From positions 3,718,570 through 3,782,569 of the forward strand of contig NZ_LT546166.1 in the NCBI RefSeq assembly GCF_900078685.2: 64,000 bases of DNA, written 5' to 3'. Positions 49,940 to 58,348 of this stretch are shown here, one piece after another. A program made the position numbers and the translations under genes. The notes beneath the pieces are model-generated. The model was given only the letters and a program-made list of their open reading frames with translations, ran no database searches and had not been told where the DNA came from. Position 1 is the first letter of the stretch, and every line of letters begins with the position of its first letter. This DNA comes from Mycolicibacter icosiumassiliensis (GTDB lineage: Bacteria > Actinomycetota > Actinomycetes > Mycobacteriales > Mycobacteriaceae).

Positions 49940-51126
49940 GCGCCCCCGCGCCGGGCGAATCCGCCGAGAACCCGTTCCCGGTCCGCGCGGTTGCCATCCG
50001 GGTCAAGGGCTGGATCGACCGGCTGGGTTCGGTGTGGGTGGAAGGGCAGCTCACCCAGATCAATCTGCGCCCCGGCGTACGGACCGTCTTTATGGTGCTG
50101 CGCGACCCCGCCGCCGACATGTCCCTGACCGTGACGTGCAGCCCCGAACTGGTAGCCGGCGCGCCGGTCAAGCTGACCGAAGGCACCCAGGTGGTGGTCT
50201 GCGGCAAACCCAACTTCTACACCGCCCGGGGCACCTTCTCGCTGCGCCTGAGCGAGATCCGTGCTGTCGGCATCGGTGAACTGCTGGCCCGCATCGAGCG
50301 GCTGCGCCGGCTGCTGGACGCCGAGGGATTGTTCGATCCGCGGCTCAAACGGCCGCTCCCTTTCCTGCCGGGCACCATCGGCCTGATCACCGGGCGCGCC
50401 AGTGCCGCCGAGCACGATGTCATGACGGTGGCCGGCACCCGGTGGCCGGCGGTGCGCTTCGCGGTACGCAACACCGCCGTGCAGGGGCCGACCGCGGTCG
50501 CCCAGATCGTCGAGGCGCTGCGCGACCTGGACGCCGACCCGGCCGTGGAGGTGATCGTGCTGGCCCGCGGCGGCGGCAGCGTCGAGGACCTGCTGCCCCA
50601 CGAACCCGACAGCCCGCTGTGCGATTTGGTCGCTGACCTGCGCGCGGCCACCCCCACCGACGCGGCGAAGCGGATCGTCCCGGATGCCGCCGCCGAACAG
50701 GCGCTGGTCGATGACCTGCGACGGCGCAGCGCGCAAGCGGTGCGCAACTGGGTGGTGCGCGAGGACCGCGTGCTGGCGCAGCTGCGCAGCCGACCGGTGC
50801 TGGCCGACCCGCTGCGGGCGCTGACCGAACGTGGCGAGGAGGTACGGCGCGCCCTGGCCACGGTGCGCCGTGATGTCACCCGGCTGATCGCCGTGCAAAG
50901 CGAACGGGTGGGGCATCTGGCGGCGCGGCTGGCTACCCTGGGGCCGGCCGCGACGTTGGCGCGCGGCTACGCGGTCGTCCAGACTGTCGGCGCAGCAGGG
51001 CCGCACGTACTGCGGTCGGTCGACGATGCGGCGGCCGGCACCCGCCTGCGAATCCGGGTGGCCGACGGGGCCGTCGCGGCGACGAGTGAGGGGCGACTTC
51101 TTGAAGGACCCAGCGATGGCAGCTGA
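49936..51126 (+). CDS. xseA: exodeoxyribonuclease VII large subunit with internal deletion
   Basis: 396 residues, about 20 shorter than I recall for M. tuberculosis XseA. The OB-fold N-terminus (VKGWIDRLGSVWVEGQLTQI, TVFMVLRDPAADMSLTVTC) and core (PFLPGTIGLITGRASAAEHD) are normal. At 50590-50600 the text goes from GGGSVEDLLP straight to HEPDSPLCDLVADLRAATPT. In the family, about 20 residues (F-x-D-E ... AIAAC-x-TPV-x-SAVG) lie between these points. The deletion is in frame but removes a conserved part of the catalytic domain. GTG start overlapping the upstream stop; xseB overlaps its end. Confidence 0.9.
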   Translation: MSAPAPGESAENPFPVRAVAIRVKGWIDRLGSVWVEGQLTQINLRPGVRTVFMVLRDPAADMSLTVTCSPELVAGAPVKLTEGTQVVVCGKPNFYTARGTFSLRLSEIRAVGIGELLARIERLRRLLDAEGLFDPRLKRPLPFLPGTIGLITGRASAAEHDVMTVAGTRWPAVRFAVRNTAVQGPTAVAQIVEALRDLDADPAVEVIVLARGGGSVEDLLPHEPDSPLCDLVADLRAATPTDAAKRIVPDAAAEQALVDDLRRRSAQAVRNWVVREDRVLAQLRSRPVLADPLRALTERGEEVRRALATVRRDVTRLIAVQSERVGHLAARLATLGPAATLARGYAVVQTVGAAGPHVLRSVDDAAAGTRLRIRVADGAVAATSEGRLLEGPSDGS

Positions 51127-51358
51127 GCAAGCCGATCCGGTGACACCCGTTAGTGAGCTTGGCTATGAGCAATGCCGCGACGAGCTGATCGACGTGGTGC
51201 AGCGCCTGGAGCAGGGCGGGATGGATCTCGATGCGTCGCTGAGCCTGTGGGAACGGGGTGAGCAGCTGGCCAAGCGGTGTGAAGAGCACCTGGCCGGCGC
51301 CCGGCGCCGGGTGCAGGAGGCGCTGGACGCCGAACCCGGCGACGACGCCCGGGCGTGA
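51116..51358 (+). CDS. xseB: exodeoxyribonuclease VII small subunit
   Basis: 80 residues, coiled-coil protein that binds the large subunit to degrade single-stranded DNA. SELGYEQCRDELIDVVQRLE and QGGMDLDASLSLWERGEQLA are the family motifs, followed by KRCEEHLAGARRRVQEAL. The ATG overlaps the last 11 bases of xseA; GAAGGACCC lies upstream. Unlike xseA, it looks intact. Confidence 0.93.
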   Translation: MAAEQADPVTPVSELGYEQCRDELIDVVQRLEQGGMDLDASLSLWERGEQLAKRCEEHLAGARRRVQEALDAEPGDDARA

Positions 51359-51371
51359 CTTCCCCCACAGG

Positions 51372-51395
51372 AACTGAAACACGTTCAGTTATGCT
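51372..51395 (+). promoter_or_regulatory. KstR-like inverted repeat and leaderless promoter of the 3-beta-HSD gene
   Basis: AACTGAA (51372-51378) and TTCAGTT (51384-51390) flank ACACG. The core TGAAACACGTTCAG matches 13 of 14 positions of the KstR consensus TNNAACNNGTTNNA. TATGCT (51390-51395) is a -10 box 6 bases before the ATG at 51402, so the operator abuts the promoter. Confidence 0.6.
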
Positions 51396-51401
51396 CGCCC
51401 G

Positions 51402-52511
51402 ATGGGTGATCCTGCACTGACTACTGAACTCGGCCGGGTACTGGTCACTGGCGGCTCCGGCTTCGTCGGCACCAATTTCGTCAAGACCCTGCTGGACCGC
51501 GGCTACCAGGTGCGGTCCTTCGACCGCGCACCGTCCTCCCTGCCCGACCACCCCAACTTGGAGAAACTGGAAGGCGACATCTGCGACCCGCAGACCGTGG
51601 CGGCGGCGGTCGCCGACATCGACACCGTGTTCCACACCGCGGCGATCATCGATCTACAGGGCGGTGCCAAAGTCACCGACGAGATCCGCCGGCGCAGCTT
51701 CGCGGTCAACGTGGACGGCACCAAGAACCTGGTCCAAGCCGGACAGCGGGCCGGGGTGAAGCGGTTCGTCTACACCGCCTCCAACAGTGTGGTGATGGGC
51801 GGCAAGGCCATCTCGGGCGGCGACGAAACCATGGCCTACACCACCAAGTTCAACGACCTCTACACCGAGACCAAGGTGGTCGCCGAGAAGTTCGTGCTCG
51901 GCGAAAACGGCGTTGAAGGCATGCTGACCTGCGCGATCCGGCCGTCGGGCATCTGGGGCGACGGCGACCAGACCATGTTCCGCAAGCTGTTTGAAAGCGT
52001 GGTCGCCGGTCACGTCAAGGTGTTGGTCGGCAGCAAGCGCGCCAAGCTCGACAACTCTTACGTGCACAACCTGATTCATGGCTTCATCCTGGCCGCCGAG
52101 CATCTGGTGCCCGGCGGATCGGCACCCGGCCAGGCCTACTTCATCAACGACGGTGAACCGATCAACATGTTCGAGTTCGCTCGGCCGGTGATGGAGGCGT
52201 GCGGCGAGCGCTGGCCCAAGATCCGGGTTTCCGGCCGGATGGTGCGCGACACCATGTTCGCCTGGCAGTGGCTGCACTTCCGGTTCGGCCTGCCCGAGCC
52301 GATGTTGGAACCCGGTGCGGTGGAACGGCTTTACCTGAACAACTACTTCTCGATCGCCAAGGCCGGCCGCGACCTCGGCTACCAGCCGCTGTTCACTACC
52401 GAGCAGGCGATGGCCGACTGCATGCCGTACTACAAGAAGCTCTTCCAGCAGGTCAAGGCCGAAGCGCATCCGCACCTGGCGACGGTGGTCGCCGAGCCTC
52501 ATCCGGAATAG
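51402..52511 (+). CDS. 3-beta-hydroxysteroid dehydrogenase/isomerase
   Basis: Oxidises the 3-beta-hydroxyl of sterols and isomerises the double bond, the first step of cholesterol breakdown. 369 residues. VLVTGGSGFVGTNFVKTLLD is the extended-SDR NAD motif, RSFDRAP follows strand 2, TASNSVVMGG carries the Ser region and DLYTETKVVAEKFVL holds the catalytic Tyr-x-x-x-Lys. The C-terminal half includes a hydrophobic substrate region (FAWQWLHFRFGLPEP). Length and place match Rv1106c (recollection). A leaderless promoter with a KstR-like site precedes it. Confidence 0.93.
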   Translation: MGDPALTTELGRVLVTGGSGFVGTNFVKTLLDRGYQVRSFDRAPSSLPDHPNLEKLEGDICDPQTVAAAVADIDTVFHTAAIIDLQGGAKVTDEIRRRSFAVNVDGTKNLVQAGQRAGVKRFVYTASNSVVMGGKAISGGDETMAYTTKFNDLYTETKVVAEKFVLGENGVEGMLTCAIRPSGIWGDGDQTMFRKLFESVVAGHVKVLVGSKRAKLDNSYVHNLIHGFILAAEHLVPGGSAPGQAYFINDGEPINMFEFARPVMEACGERWPKIRVSGRMVRDTMFAWQWLHFRFGLPEPMLEPGAVERLYLNNYFSIAKAGRDLGYQPLFTTEQAMADCMPYYKKLFQQVKAEAHPHLATVVAEPHPE

Positions 52512-52528
52512 GGGCCTCGTGGCCGGAC

Positions 52529-52699
52529 ATGCTGGCCGAGACGGCCGCGCGGGCCGGCGCGCAGCGGTACCTTTTGCGGGTGATAGCGCCACTGATCCGG
52601 GCCGTGCTGCGAATCCGTGGGCCCTACCACCGCAGCGGCAGGACGTTCGCCGACCCATGGGGAGCCATCGCCGACAAATGGAGTGACCCACGCCCATGA
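52529..52699 (+). CDS. small basic protein, 56 residues, coupled to the transporter gene
   Basis: MLAETAARAGAQRYLLRVI, then LIRAVLRIRGPYHRSGRTFA and DPWGAIADKWSDPRP. The stop overlaps the start of the AI-2E-family transporter (ATGA), the typical sign of translational coupling. The composition (amphipathic helix, Trp-containing tail) is protein-like and no other reading frame is better. No domain recognised, and no convincing ribosome site is seen upstream. Confidence 0.55.
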   Translation: MLAETAARAGAQRYLLRVIAPLIRAVLRIRGPYHRSGRTFADPWGAIADKWSDPRP

Positions 52700-53784
52700 A
52701 CCACGAATTCACTCCCACTCAGCGACGGGCGCTGGCGGTCTTCACCGTGATCGCGCTGATGTTCGGCGCCTACTTCCTGCGGACCTATTTCGTCCTGATC
52801 GTGGTGGCCGCGGTCGGCGCCTACCTGTTCACCCCGTTGTTCCGGTTGCTCAGCCGGAGGGTGTCTACCGGCCTGGCGGCCACCGGGACCCTGCTGGCGG
52901 CGCTGGTCGCCGTGATCGTCCCGGTCGGATTGTCGGTCTTTCTGGCCGTCGTGCAGATCTCCCGCACCGTCGGCGAAGTCGCCGAATGGGTGCAGGCTAC
53001 CGACCCCAACGCCCTGGGCGACAAGGTGCTCAAGTTCATCAACGGCACGCTGGCCAAGTTGCCGTTCGTGCACGTCGAGCTGACGATGGAATCGCTGCGC
53101 GGGGCGATGGTGAACGTGGCGCAGAAGGGCGGCGAGCTACTGCTGCACGGGCTGCAGGGCGCCGTCGGCGGGGTGGTCGGCGCGGTCACCTCGGCGATCA
53201 TCTTCTTGTACGTGTTCCTGGCGTTGCTGACCCACCGCGAGGAACTGCACACCCTGATCCGGCGGCTCAACCCGCTCGGCGGCGAGGTGACCGATCTGTA
53301 CCTGGCCAAGATGGGCTCGATGGTGCGCGGCACCGTCGGCGGCCAGTTCGTCATCGCGTTCTGCCAGGGGGTGGCCGGCGCCGCCTCCATCTACATCGGC
53401 GGATTCCACCAGGCGTTCTTCATCTTCGCGATCCTGCTGACCGCGCTGTCGATCATCCCGCTCGGCGGCGGCATCGTGACCATGCCGTTCGGCATCGGCA
53501 TGGCGCTGTTCGGCAACGTCATCGGCGGGTTGTTTGTGTTCTTCTTCCACCTGATCGTGGTGACCAACATCGACAACTTCTTGCGCCCGGTGCTGGTACC
53601 GCGCGACGCCCGGCTCAATTCCGCGCTGATGCTGCTGGCCGTTTTCGCCGGGATCGCCATGTTCGGCTTCTGGGGCATCGTGATCGGGCCGGTGCTGATG
53701 ATCATCATCGTCACCACCATCGACGTCTACCTGGCGGCATTCTCCAGCGAGGAGACCGGCGAGGAACTGTTCGCCGGCGGTTAG
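52696..53784 (+). CDS. AI-2E/TqsA-family membrane transporter
   Basis: 362 residues, about eight membrane segments: ALAVFTVIALMFGAYFLRTY, LIVVAAVGAYLFTPLFRLLS, LLAALVAVIVPVGLSVFLAV, AVTSAIIFLYVFLALLTHRE, FFIFAILLTALSIIPLGGGI, GNVIGGLFVFFFHLIVVTNI and LAVFAGIAMFGFWGIVIGPV. PLGGGIVTMPFGIG and NIDNFLRPVLVPRDARLNS are hallmark blocks of the family. Members export small molecules or act as Na+/H+ antiporters; the name AI-2 transporter is historical and not a prediction here. By recollection it is Rv1101c. Confidence 0.92.
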   Translation: MNHEFTPTQRRALAVFTVIALMFGAYFLRTYFVLIVVAAVGAYLFTPLFRLLSRRVSTGLAATGTLLAALVAVIVPVGLSVFLAVVQISRTVGEVAEWVQATDPNALGDKVLKFINGTLAKLPFVHVELTMESLRGAMVNVAQKGGELLLHGLQGAVGGVVGAVTSAIIFLYVFLALLTHREELHTLIRRLNPLGGEVTDLYLAKMGSMVRGTVGGQFVIAFCQGVAGAASIYIGGFHQAFFIFAILLTALSIIPLGGGIVTMPFGIGMALFGNVIGGLFVFFFHLIVVTNIDNFLRPVLVPRDARLNSALMLLAVFAGIAMFGFWGIVIGPVLMIIIVTTIDVYLAAFSSEETGEELFAGG

Positions 53785-53837
53785 TGAGCCTCGACGGAGG
53801 AGAGGCGAAGCTGGACCGGCGTGGCGATCTCAGACAG

Positions 53838-54467
53838 TTAGCGCGTCGCCGGCAGCGGCGGCTGCGACTGGACCGCCGCCGCCATCGTCCGGAACAACTC
53901 GGGGCCGCCTGCACTGCTGATCGCCAGCTGGGCCGTCCCGGCCTTTCCCGCCAACCGGGTGGTCCACACCGGATCGCCGTCGCCGTGGTACACCACCCAG
54001 CGGGTGCCGTCGACATCCTCGGTACCGGTCGGGTGCAGGCCGGGCTGGATCGAGGCGACCAGGGCGACCTCGTCGGCGTTGCTCTGCGTCAGGCTGAGGT
54101 ACATCCCGGTCGGGCTGAGGTAGCCCACCCGCGAGGTGACGGCGCGCAACCGCTGGCCCGAGGAGTCGGTGCGCCCGTCGGTGATGCTGCCGCGGGTGCC
54201 GGAGTTGGGCTGCCAGCCGTCCGGCAGCTGCGGCAGGCGGACCGGGAACCCCAGGGTCTGCGCGTCGGCCTTCAAGGCCGCGGCGGCGTCGTAGGCCGGC
54301 ACCGGCCCGGCGATGATCCCACCGGGCCGAAACGCGCACGTCCCGGCCAGACCGGCCAGCGCAACGCAGGCCAAGACCAGCGGCACGATCGACCAGAACA
54401 TGTCGCGCCAGTCCTGCAATATTCGTGGTTTGGCAGGTTTGGGCGCCGGCTGGGGCTCGTTGGTCAC
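53838..54467 (-). CDS. DUF4245 membrane-anchored protein
   Basis: 209 residues. A proline-rich cytoplasmic start is followed by one membrane helix (MFWSIVPLVLACVALAGLAG, residues 24-43) and an extracytoplasmic domain. RLPQLPDGWQPNSGTRGSIT, VGYLSPTGMYLSLTQSNADE and WVVYHGDGDPVWTTRLAGKA are the conserved blocks. No catalytic residues recognised. GTG start. By recollection it is Rv1100, convergent with the transporter gene and divergent from glpX, 56 bases away. Confidence 0.85.
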   Translation of the reverse strand: MTNEPQPAPKPAKPRILQDWRDMFWSIVPLVLACVALAGLAGTCAFRPGGIIAGPVPAYDAAAALKADAQTLGFPVRLPQLPDGWQPNSGTRGSITDGRTDSSGQRLRAVTSRVGYLSPTGMYLSLTQSNADEVALVASIQPGLHPTGTEDVDGTRWVVYHGDGDPVWTTRLAGKAGTAQLAISSAGGPELFRTMAAAVQSQPPLPATR

Positions 54468-54523
54468 GGAAGCCAGTATCCCAGCTCAACAGTGCGGATC
54501 CGGCTCTGGGAGAATCATCAGCC

Positions 54524-55564
54524 GTGACTGGCATGACGGGACCACCTCGACGCGAAGCCCCAGACCGCAACCTGGCCTTGGAGCTGGTGCGGGTTACCGA
54601 GGCCGGTGCCATGGCATCCGGCCGCTGGGTGGGCCGCGGCGACAAGGAGGGCGGCGACGGCGCGGCCGTCGACGCGATGCGCGAACTGGTGAACTCGGTG
54701 TCCATGCGTGGCGTGGTGGTGATCGGCGAGGGCGAGAAGGACCACGCGCCGATGCTCTACAACGGCGAAGAGGTGGGCAACGGCGACGGCCCCGAGTGCG
54801 ACTTCGCCGTCGATCCGGTCGATGGCACCTCGCTGATGAGCAAGGGCATGCCCAACGCGATCTCGGTGCTGGCGGTGGCCGAGCGCGGCGCGATGTTCGA
54901 CCCGTCGGCGGTGTTCTACATGAACAAGATCGCTGTCGGCCCCGAAGCCGCCGACGTACTGGACATCACCAAGCCGATCGCCGACAACATCGCCGCGGTC
55001 GCCAAGGTCAAGGGCCTGTCCGCCCGGGACATGACGGTGTGCATCCTGGACCGGCCCCGGCACGCCCAGCTGATCGCCGACGCGCGGGCCACCGGCGCCC
55101 GCATCCGGCTGATCACCGACGGCGACGTGGCCGGCGCCATCTCGGCCTGTCGGCCCGACTCGGGCACCGACATGCTGGCCGGGATCGGCGGCACCCCGGA
55201 GGGCATCATCGCCGCCGCCGCGATCCGCTGCATGGGCGGCGCGATCCAGGCCCAGCTGGCGCCCACCGACGACGCCGAGCGGCAGAAAGCCCTCGACGCC
55301 GGCTACGACCTGGACGCGGTGCTGACCACCGAGGACCTGGTCTCCGGTGAGAACGTGTTCTTCTGTGCCACCGGGGTCACCGACGGCGACCTGCTCAAGG
55401 GGGTGCGCTACTACCCCGGCGGCTGCACCACCCAATCGATCGTGATGCGTTCCAAGTCCGGCACCGTCCGAATGATCGAGGCCTACCACCGGCTGTCGAA
55501 GCTCAACGAGTACTCGGCCGTCGACTTCACCGGCGACTCCCACGCCGCCTACCCCCTGCCCTGA
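54524..55564 (+). CDS. glpX: class II fructose-1,6-bisphosphatase
   Basis: Gluconeogenic phosphatase, essential for growth on lipids. 346 residues. RWVGRGDKEGGDGAAVDAMR, VIGEGEKDHAPMLYNGEEVG (metal-binding Glu) and FAVDPVDGTSLMSKGMPNAI (metal-binding Asp motif) are present. GGTPEGIIAAAAIRCMGGAI and TGVTDGDLLKGVRYYPGG are also typical. GTG at 54524 is chosen; an internal ATG four codons later is possible. It stands 23 bases before fum, in line with a central-carbon operon. Confidence 0.96.
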   Translation: MTGMTGPPRREAPDRNLALELVRVTEAGAMASGRWVGRGDKEGGDGAAVDAMRELVNSVSMRGVVVIGEGEKDHAPMLYNGEEVGNGDGPECDFAVDPVDGTSLMSKGMPNAISVLAVAERGAMFDPSAVFYMNKIAVGPEAADVLDITKPIADNIAAVAKVKGLSARDMTVCILDRPRHAQLIADARATGARIRLITDGDVAGAISACRPDSGTDMLAGIGGTPEGIIAAAAIRCMGGAIQAQLAPTDDAERQKALDAGYDLDAVLTTEDLVSGENVFFCATGVTDGDLLKGVRYYPGGCTTQSIVMRSKSGTVRMIEAYHRLSKLNEYSAVDFTGDSHAAYPLP

Positions 55565-55587
55565 CGTCAAGCGAGGACTTCAAAGCT

Positions 55588-56982
55588 ATGAGCGAGATCG
55601 AATACCGCATCGAACACGACACCATGGGCGAGGTCCGGGTGCCGGTGACCGCATTGTGGCGCGCGCAGACCCAGCGCGCGGTGGAGAACTTCCCGATCTC
55701 CGGGCGCGGCCTGGAGCGCACCCAGATCCGGGCGCTCGGCCTGCTCAAGAGCGCCTGCGCGCAGGTGAACGCCGACCTGGGCCTGCTGGCCCCGGAGAAG
55801 GCCGCCGCCATCAAGGCCGCCGCCGCCGAGATCGCTGATGGCAAGCACGACGACCAGTTCCCCATCGACGTGTTCCAGACCGGATCGGGCACCAGCTCGA
55901 ACATGAACACCAACGAGGTGATCGCCTCGATCGCCGCCGCCAACGGGGTGACGGTGCACCCCAATGATGACGTGAACATGTCGCAGTCCTCCAACGACAC
56001 CTTCCCGACCGCCACCCACATCGCGGCCACCGAGGCCGCAGTGCGCCACCTGATTCCGTCACTGCAGGTGCTGCACGACGCGTTGGCCGCCAAGGCGCTG
56101 GAGTGGCAGACGGTGGTCAAATCGGGACGCACCCACCTCATGGACGCCGTTCCGGTGACACTAGGCCAGGAGTTCAGCGGCTACGCCCGCCAGATCGAGG
56201 CCGGAATCGAACGAGTACGCGCTTGTCTGCCCCGGCTCGGTGAACTCGCCATCGGGGGTACCGCTGTCGGCACCGGCCTGAACGCCCCCGAGGGCTTCGG
56301 TGTCCGGGTGGTAGCGGTGTTGGTGGAGGAGACCGGGATATCCGAGTTACGCACGGCCGCAAACTCGTTCGAAGCGCAGGCGGCCCGCGACGGCCTGGTC
56401 GAGGCCTCCGGGGCGCTGCGCACCATCGCGGTGTCACTGACCAAGATCGCCAACGACATCCGCTGGATGGGCTCGGGCCCGCTGACCGGGCTCGCCGAGA
56501 TCCAACTGCCCGACTTGCAACCGGGCAGTTCCATCATGCCGGGCAAGGTGAATCCCGTTCTGCCCGAAGCGGTCACCCAGGTGGCCGCGCAGGTGATCGG
56601 CAACGACGCGGCGATCGCCTGGGGCGGCGCCAACGGTGCCTTCGAGCTCAACGTCTACATCCCGATGATGGCCCGCAACATGCTGGAGTCGTTCAAGCTG
56701 CTGACCAACGTCTCGAAGCTGTTCGCCGAGCGTTGCATCGTCGGACTGGTGGCCAACGAAGAGCACCTGCGCGAGCTGGCCGAGTCCAGCCCGTCGATCG
56801 TGACGCCGCTGAACTCCGCGATCGGCTACGAGGAAGCCGCCGCGGTGGCCAAGCAGGCCCTCAAGGAGCGCAAGACCATCCGTCAGACCGTGATCGACCG
56901 CGGCCTGATCGGCGACAAGCTCTCGGAGGCCGAGCTGGACCGCCGCCTCGACGTGCTGGCGATGGCCAAGGTGAAGGACTAA
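55588..56982 (+). CDS. fum: class II fumarate hydratase
   Basis: TCA-cycle hydration of fumarate to malate by a homotetramer without iron-sulphur. 464 residues. TGSGTSSNMNTNEVIA near residue 100, DDVNMSQSSNDTFPTATHIA with the catalytic His region near 140, and the superfamily signature GSSIMPGKVNPVLPE near 318 with the mobile Ser loop. NEEHLRELAESSPSIVTPLN is also conserved. Follows glpX by 23 bases; the transporter gene begins 16 bases after its stop. Confidence 0.97.
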   Translation: MSEIEYRIEHDTMGEVRVPVTALWRAQTQRAVENFPISGRGLERTQIRALGLLKSACAQVNADLGLLAPEKAAAIKAAAAEIADGKHDDQFPIDVFQTGSGTSSNMNTNEVIASIAAANGVTVHPNDDVNMSQSSNDTFPTATHIAATEAAVRHLIPSLQVLHDALAAKALEWQTVVKSGRTHLMDAVPVTLGQEFSGYARQIEAGIERVRACLPRLGELAIGGTAVGTGLNAPEGFGVRVVAVLVEETGISELRTAANSFEAQAARDGLVEASGALRTIAVSLTKIANDIRWMGSGPLTGLAEIQLPDLQPGSSIMPGKVNPVLPEAVTQVAAQVIGNDAAIAWGGANGAFELNVYIPMMARNMLESFKLLTNVSKLFAERCIVGLVANEEHLRELAESSPSIVTPLNSAIGYEEAAAVAKQALKERKTIRQTVIDRGLIGDKLSEAELDRRLDVLAMAKVKD

Positions 56983-56998
56983 CCCGCAAAAGCCGCGG

Positions 56999-58348
56999 AT
57001 GAACCCTGACCCCGCCGGGGCTGAGCTGGGCCGGGCGACGCTGGCGAAAGTTTCTCGTCGGCTGATCCCGTTCCTGGCACTGCTGTTCTTCGTCAACTAT
57101 CTGGACCGGGTCAATATCGGCTTCGCTGGACCCAACGGCATGAACGCCGAGCTCGGCCTGACCGCCACCACGTTCGGATTCGCGTCGGGGATCTTCTTCT
57201 TCGGCTACCTGTTGCTGGAAATACCCAGCAACATCGCGTTACACCGGTTCGGTGGTCGACGCTGGCTGGCCCGCATCATGGCGACCTGGGGAATCGTCAG
57301 CACCGCAATCGCTTTCGCGCCTAACGCGGCTACGCTCATTGCGCTGCGGTTCCTGCTGGGGGCGGCCGAGGCCGGCTTCTTCCCGGGCATCATCCTCTAC
57401 CTCACGTTCTGGTTCCCGCAGAAGCACCGATCCCGGGCGGTCTCGCTGTTCATGGTGTCGGTGCCGGTATCGACGGCCATCGGCTCCACCCTGTCCGCGC
57501 TCGTCATCGACTGGGGCCATGGCGTTTTCGGCCTGGCCGGGTGGCGGATCATGTTCCTCGTCGAGGGGCTGCCTGCCATTGCGTTGGCGTTCGCCTGCTG
57601 GCTCTATCTGACCGATCGCCCCGCTACGGCCGACTGGCTCGACGCCGACGAGCGGCAGTGGCTGGAAACGACCTTGGCCGACGAGCGTGCGGCAGCCGAA
57701 GCCGATCAGCACTGGCCACTGCGCAAGGCGCTCAGCCACCCCCGGATCCTGGCCCTGGCGTTCGTCTACTTCGGGATCGTCTACGGGCTGTACGCCGTTG
57801 GGTTCTTTCTGCCGACTATCATCGCCGGGTTTCAGCAGCAGTACGGCAGCCACCTGAGCATCATCGGGCGCGGCCTTCTCACCGCCATTCCCTACGCCGT
57901 CGCAGCGATCGTGATGGTGCCCTGGGCTCGCCACGCGGACCGGACGGGAGAGCGGGTCTGGCATGTGGCGATTCCCGCGATCGCCGGCGGGATCAGTATT
58001 CCTGCGGCGCTGTACATGTCCAACCCGTATCTGGCCATGGTCGCGATCACGGTGACGACGTGCTCAATTATGTGCGCCATGCCGGTTTTTTGGGCGCTGC
58101 CCTCGACGTTTCTCACCGGGACCGCGGCCGCCGGTGGCATCGCCTTGATCAACTCGTTGGGCAATATCAGCGGCTTCGGCGGTCCCTACGTCACCGGTTG
58201 GCTGACCGATCTGACCGGCAACGGCAAGGCCGCACTCTGGGTGGTGGGGGCGTTCTCGCTGGCCTCAGCGGCTGTGGTTCTTCGTCTCGGTTCCGCCCCC
58301 GCGGCTACCAGACCAGCGGCGCCAAATACTTCTGTGCATAGGCGCTGA
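56999..58348 (+). CDS. MFS transporter, anion:cation symporter (phthalate/tartrate) group
   Basis: 449 residues, twelve membrane helices in two halves. LIPFLALLFFVNYLDRVNIG is the typical ACS-family first helix, LGAAEAGFFPGIILYLTFWF is helix 4, and HGVFGLAGWRIMFLVEGLPA is helix 6. A soluble central loop (about 200-235) follows. The group moves organic acids such as tartrate, phthalate or glucarate. Its nearness to fum may be coincidental. The 3' end overlaps the convergent TetR gene by 44 bases. Confidence 0.9.
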   Translation: MNPDPAGAELGRATLAKVSRRLIPFLALLFFVNYLDRVNIGFAGPNGMNAELGLTATTFGFASGIFFFGYLLLEIPSNIALHRFGGRRWLARIMATWGIVSTAIAFAPNAATLIALRFLLGAAEAGFFPGIILYLTFWFPQKHRSRAVSLFMVSVPVSTAIGSTLSALVIDWGHGVFGLAGWRIMFLVEGLPAIALAFACWLYLTDRPATADWLDADERQWLETTLADERAAAEADQHWPLRKALSHPRILALAFVYFGIVYGLYAVGFFLPTIIAGFQQQYGSHLSIIGRGLLTAIPYAVAAIVMVPWARHADRTGERVWHVAIPAIAGGISIPAALYMSNPYLAMVAITVTTCSIMCAMPVFWALPSTFLTGTAAAGGIALINSLGNISGFGGPYVTGWLTDLTGNGKAALWVVGAFSLASAAVVLRLGSAPAATRPAAPNTSVHRR

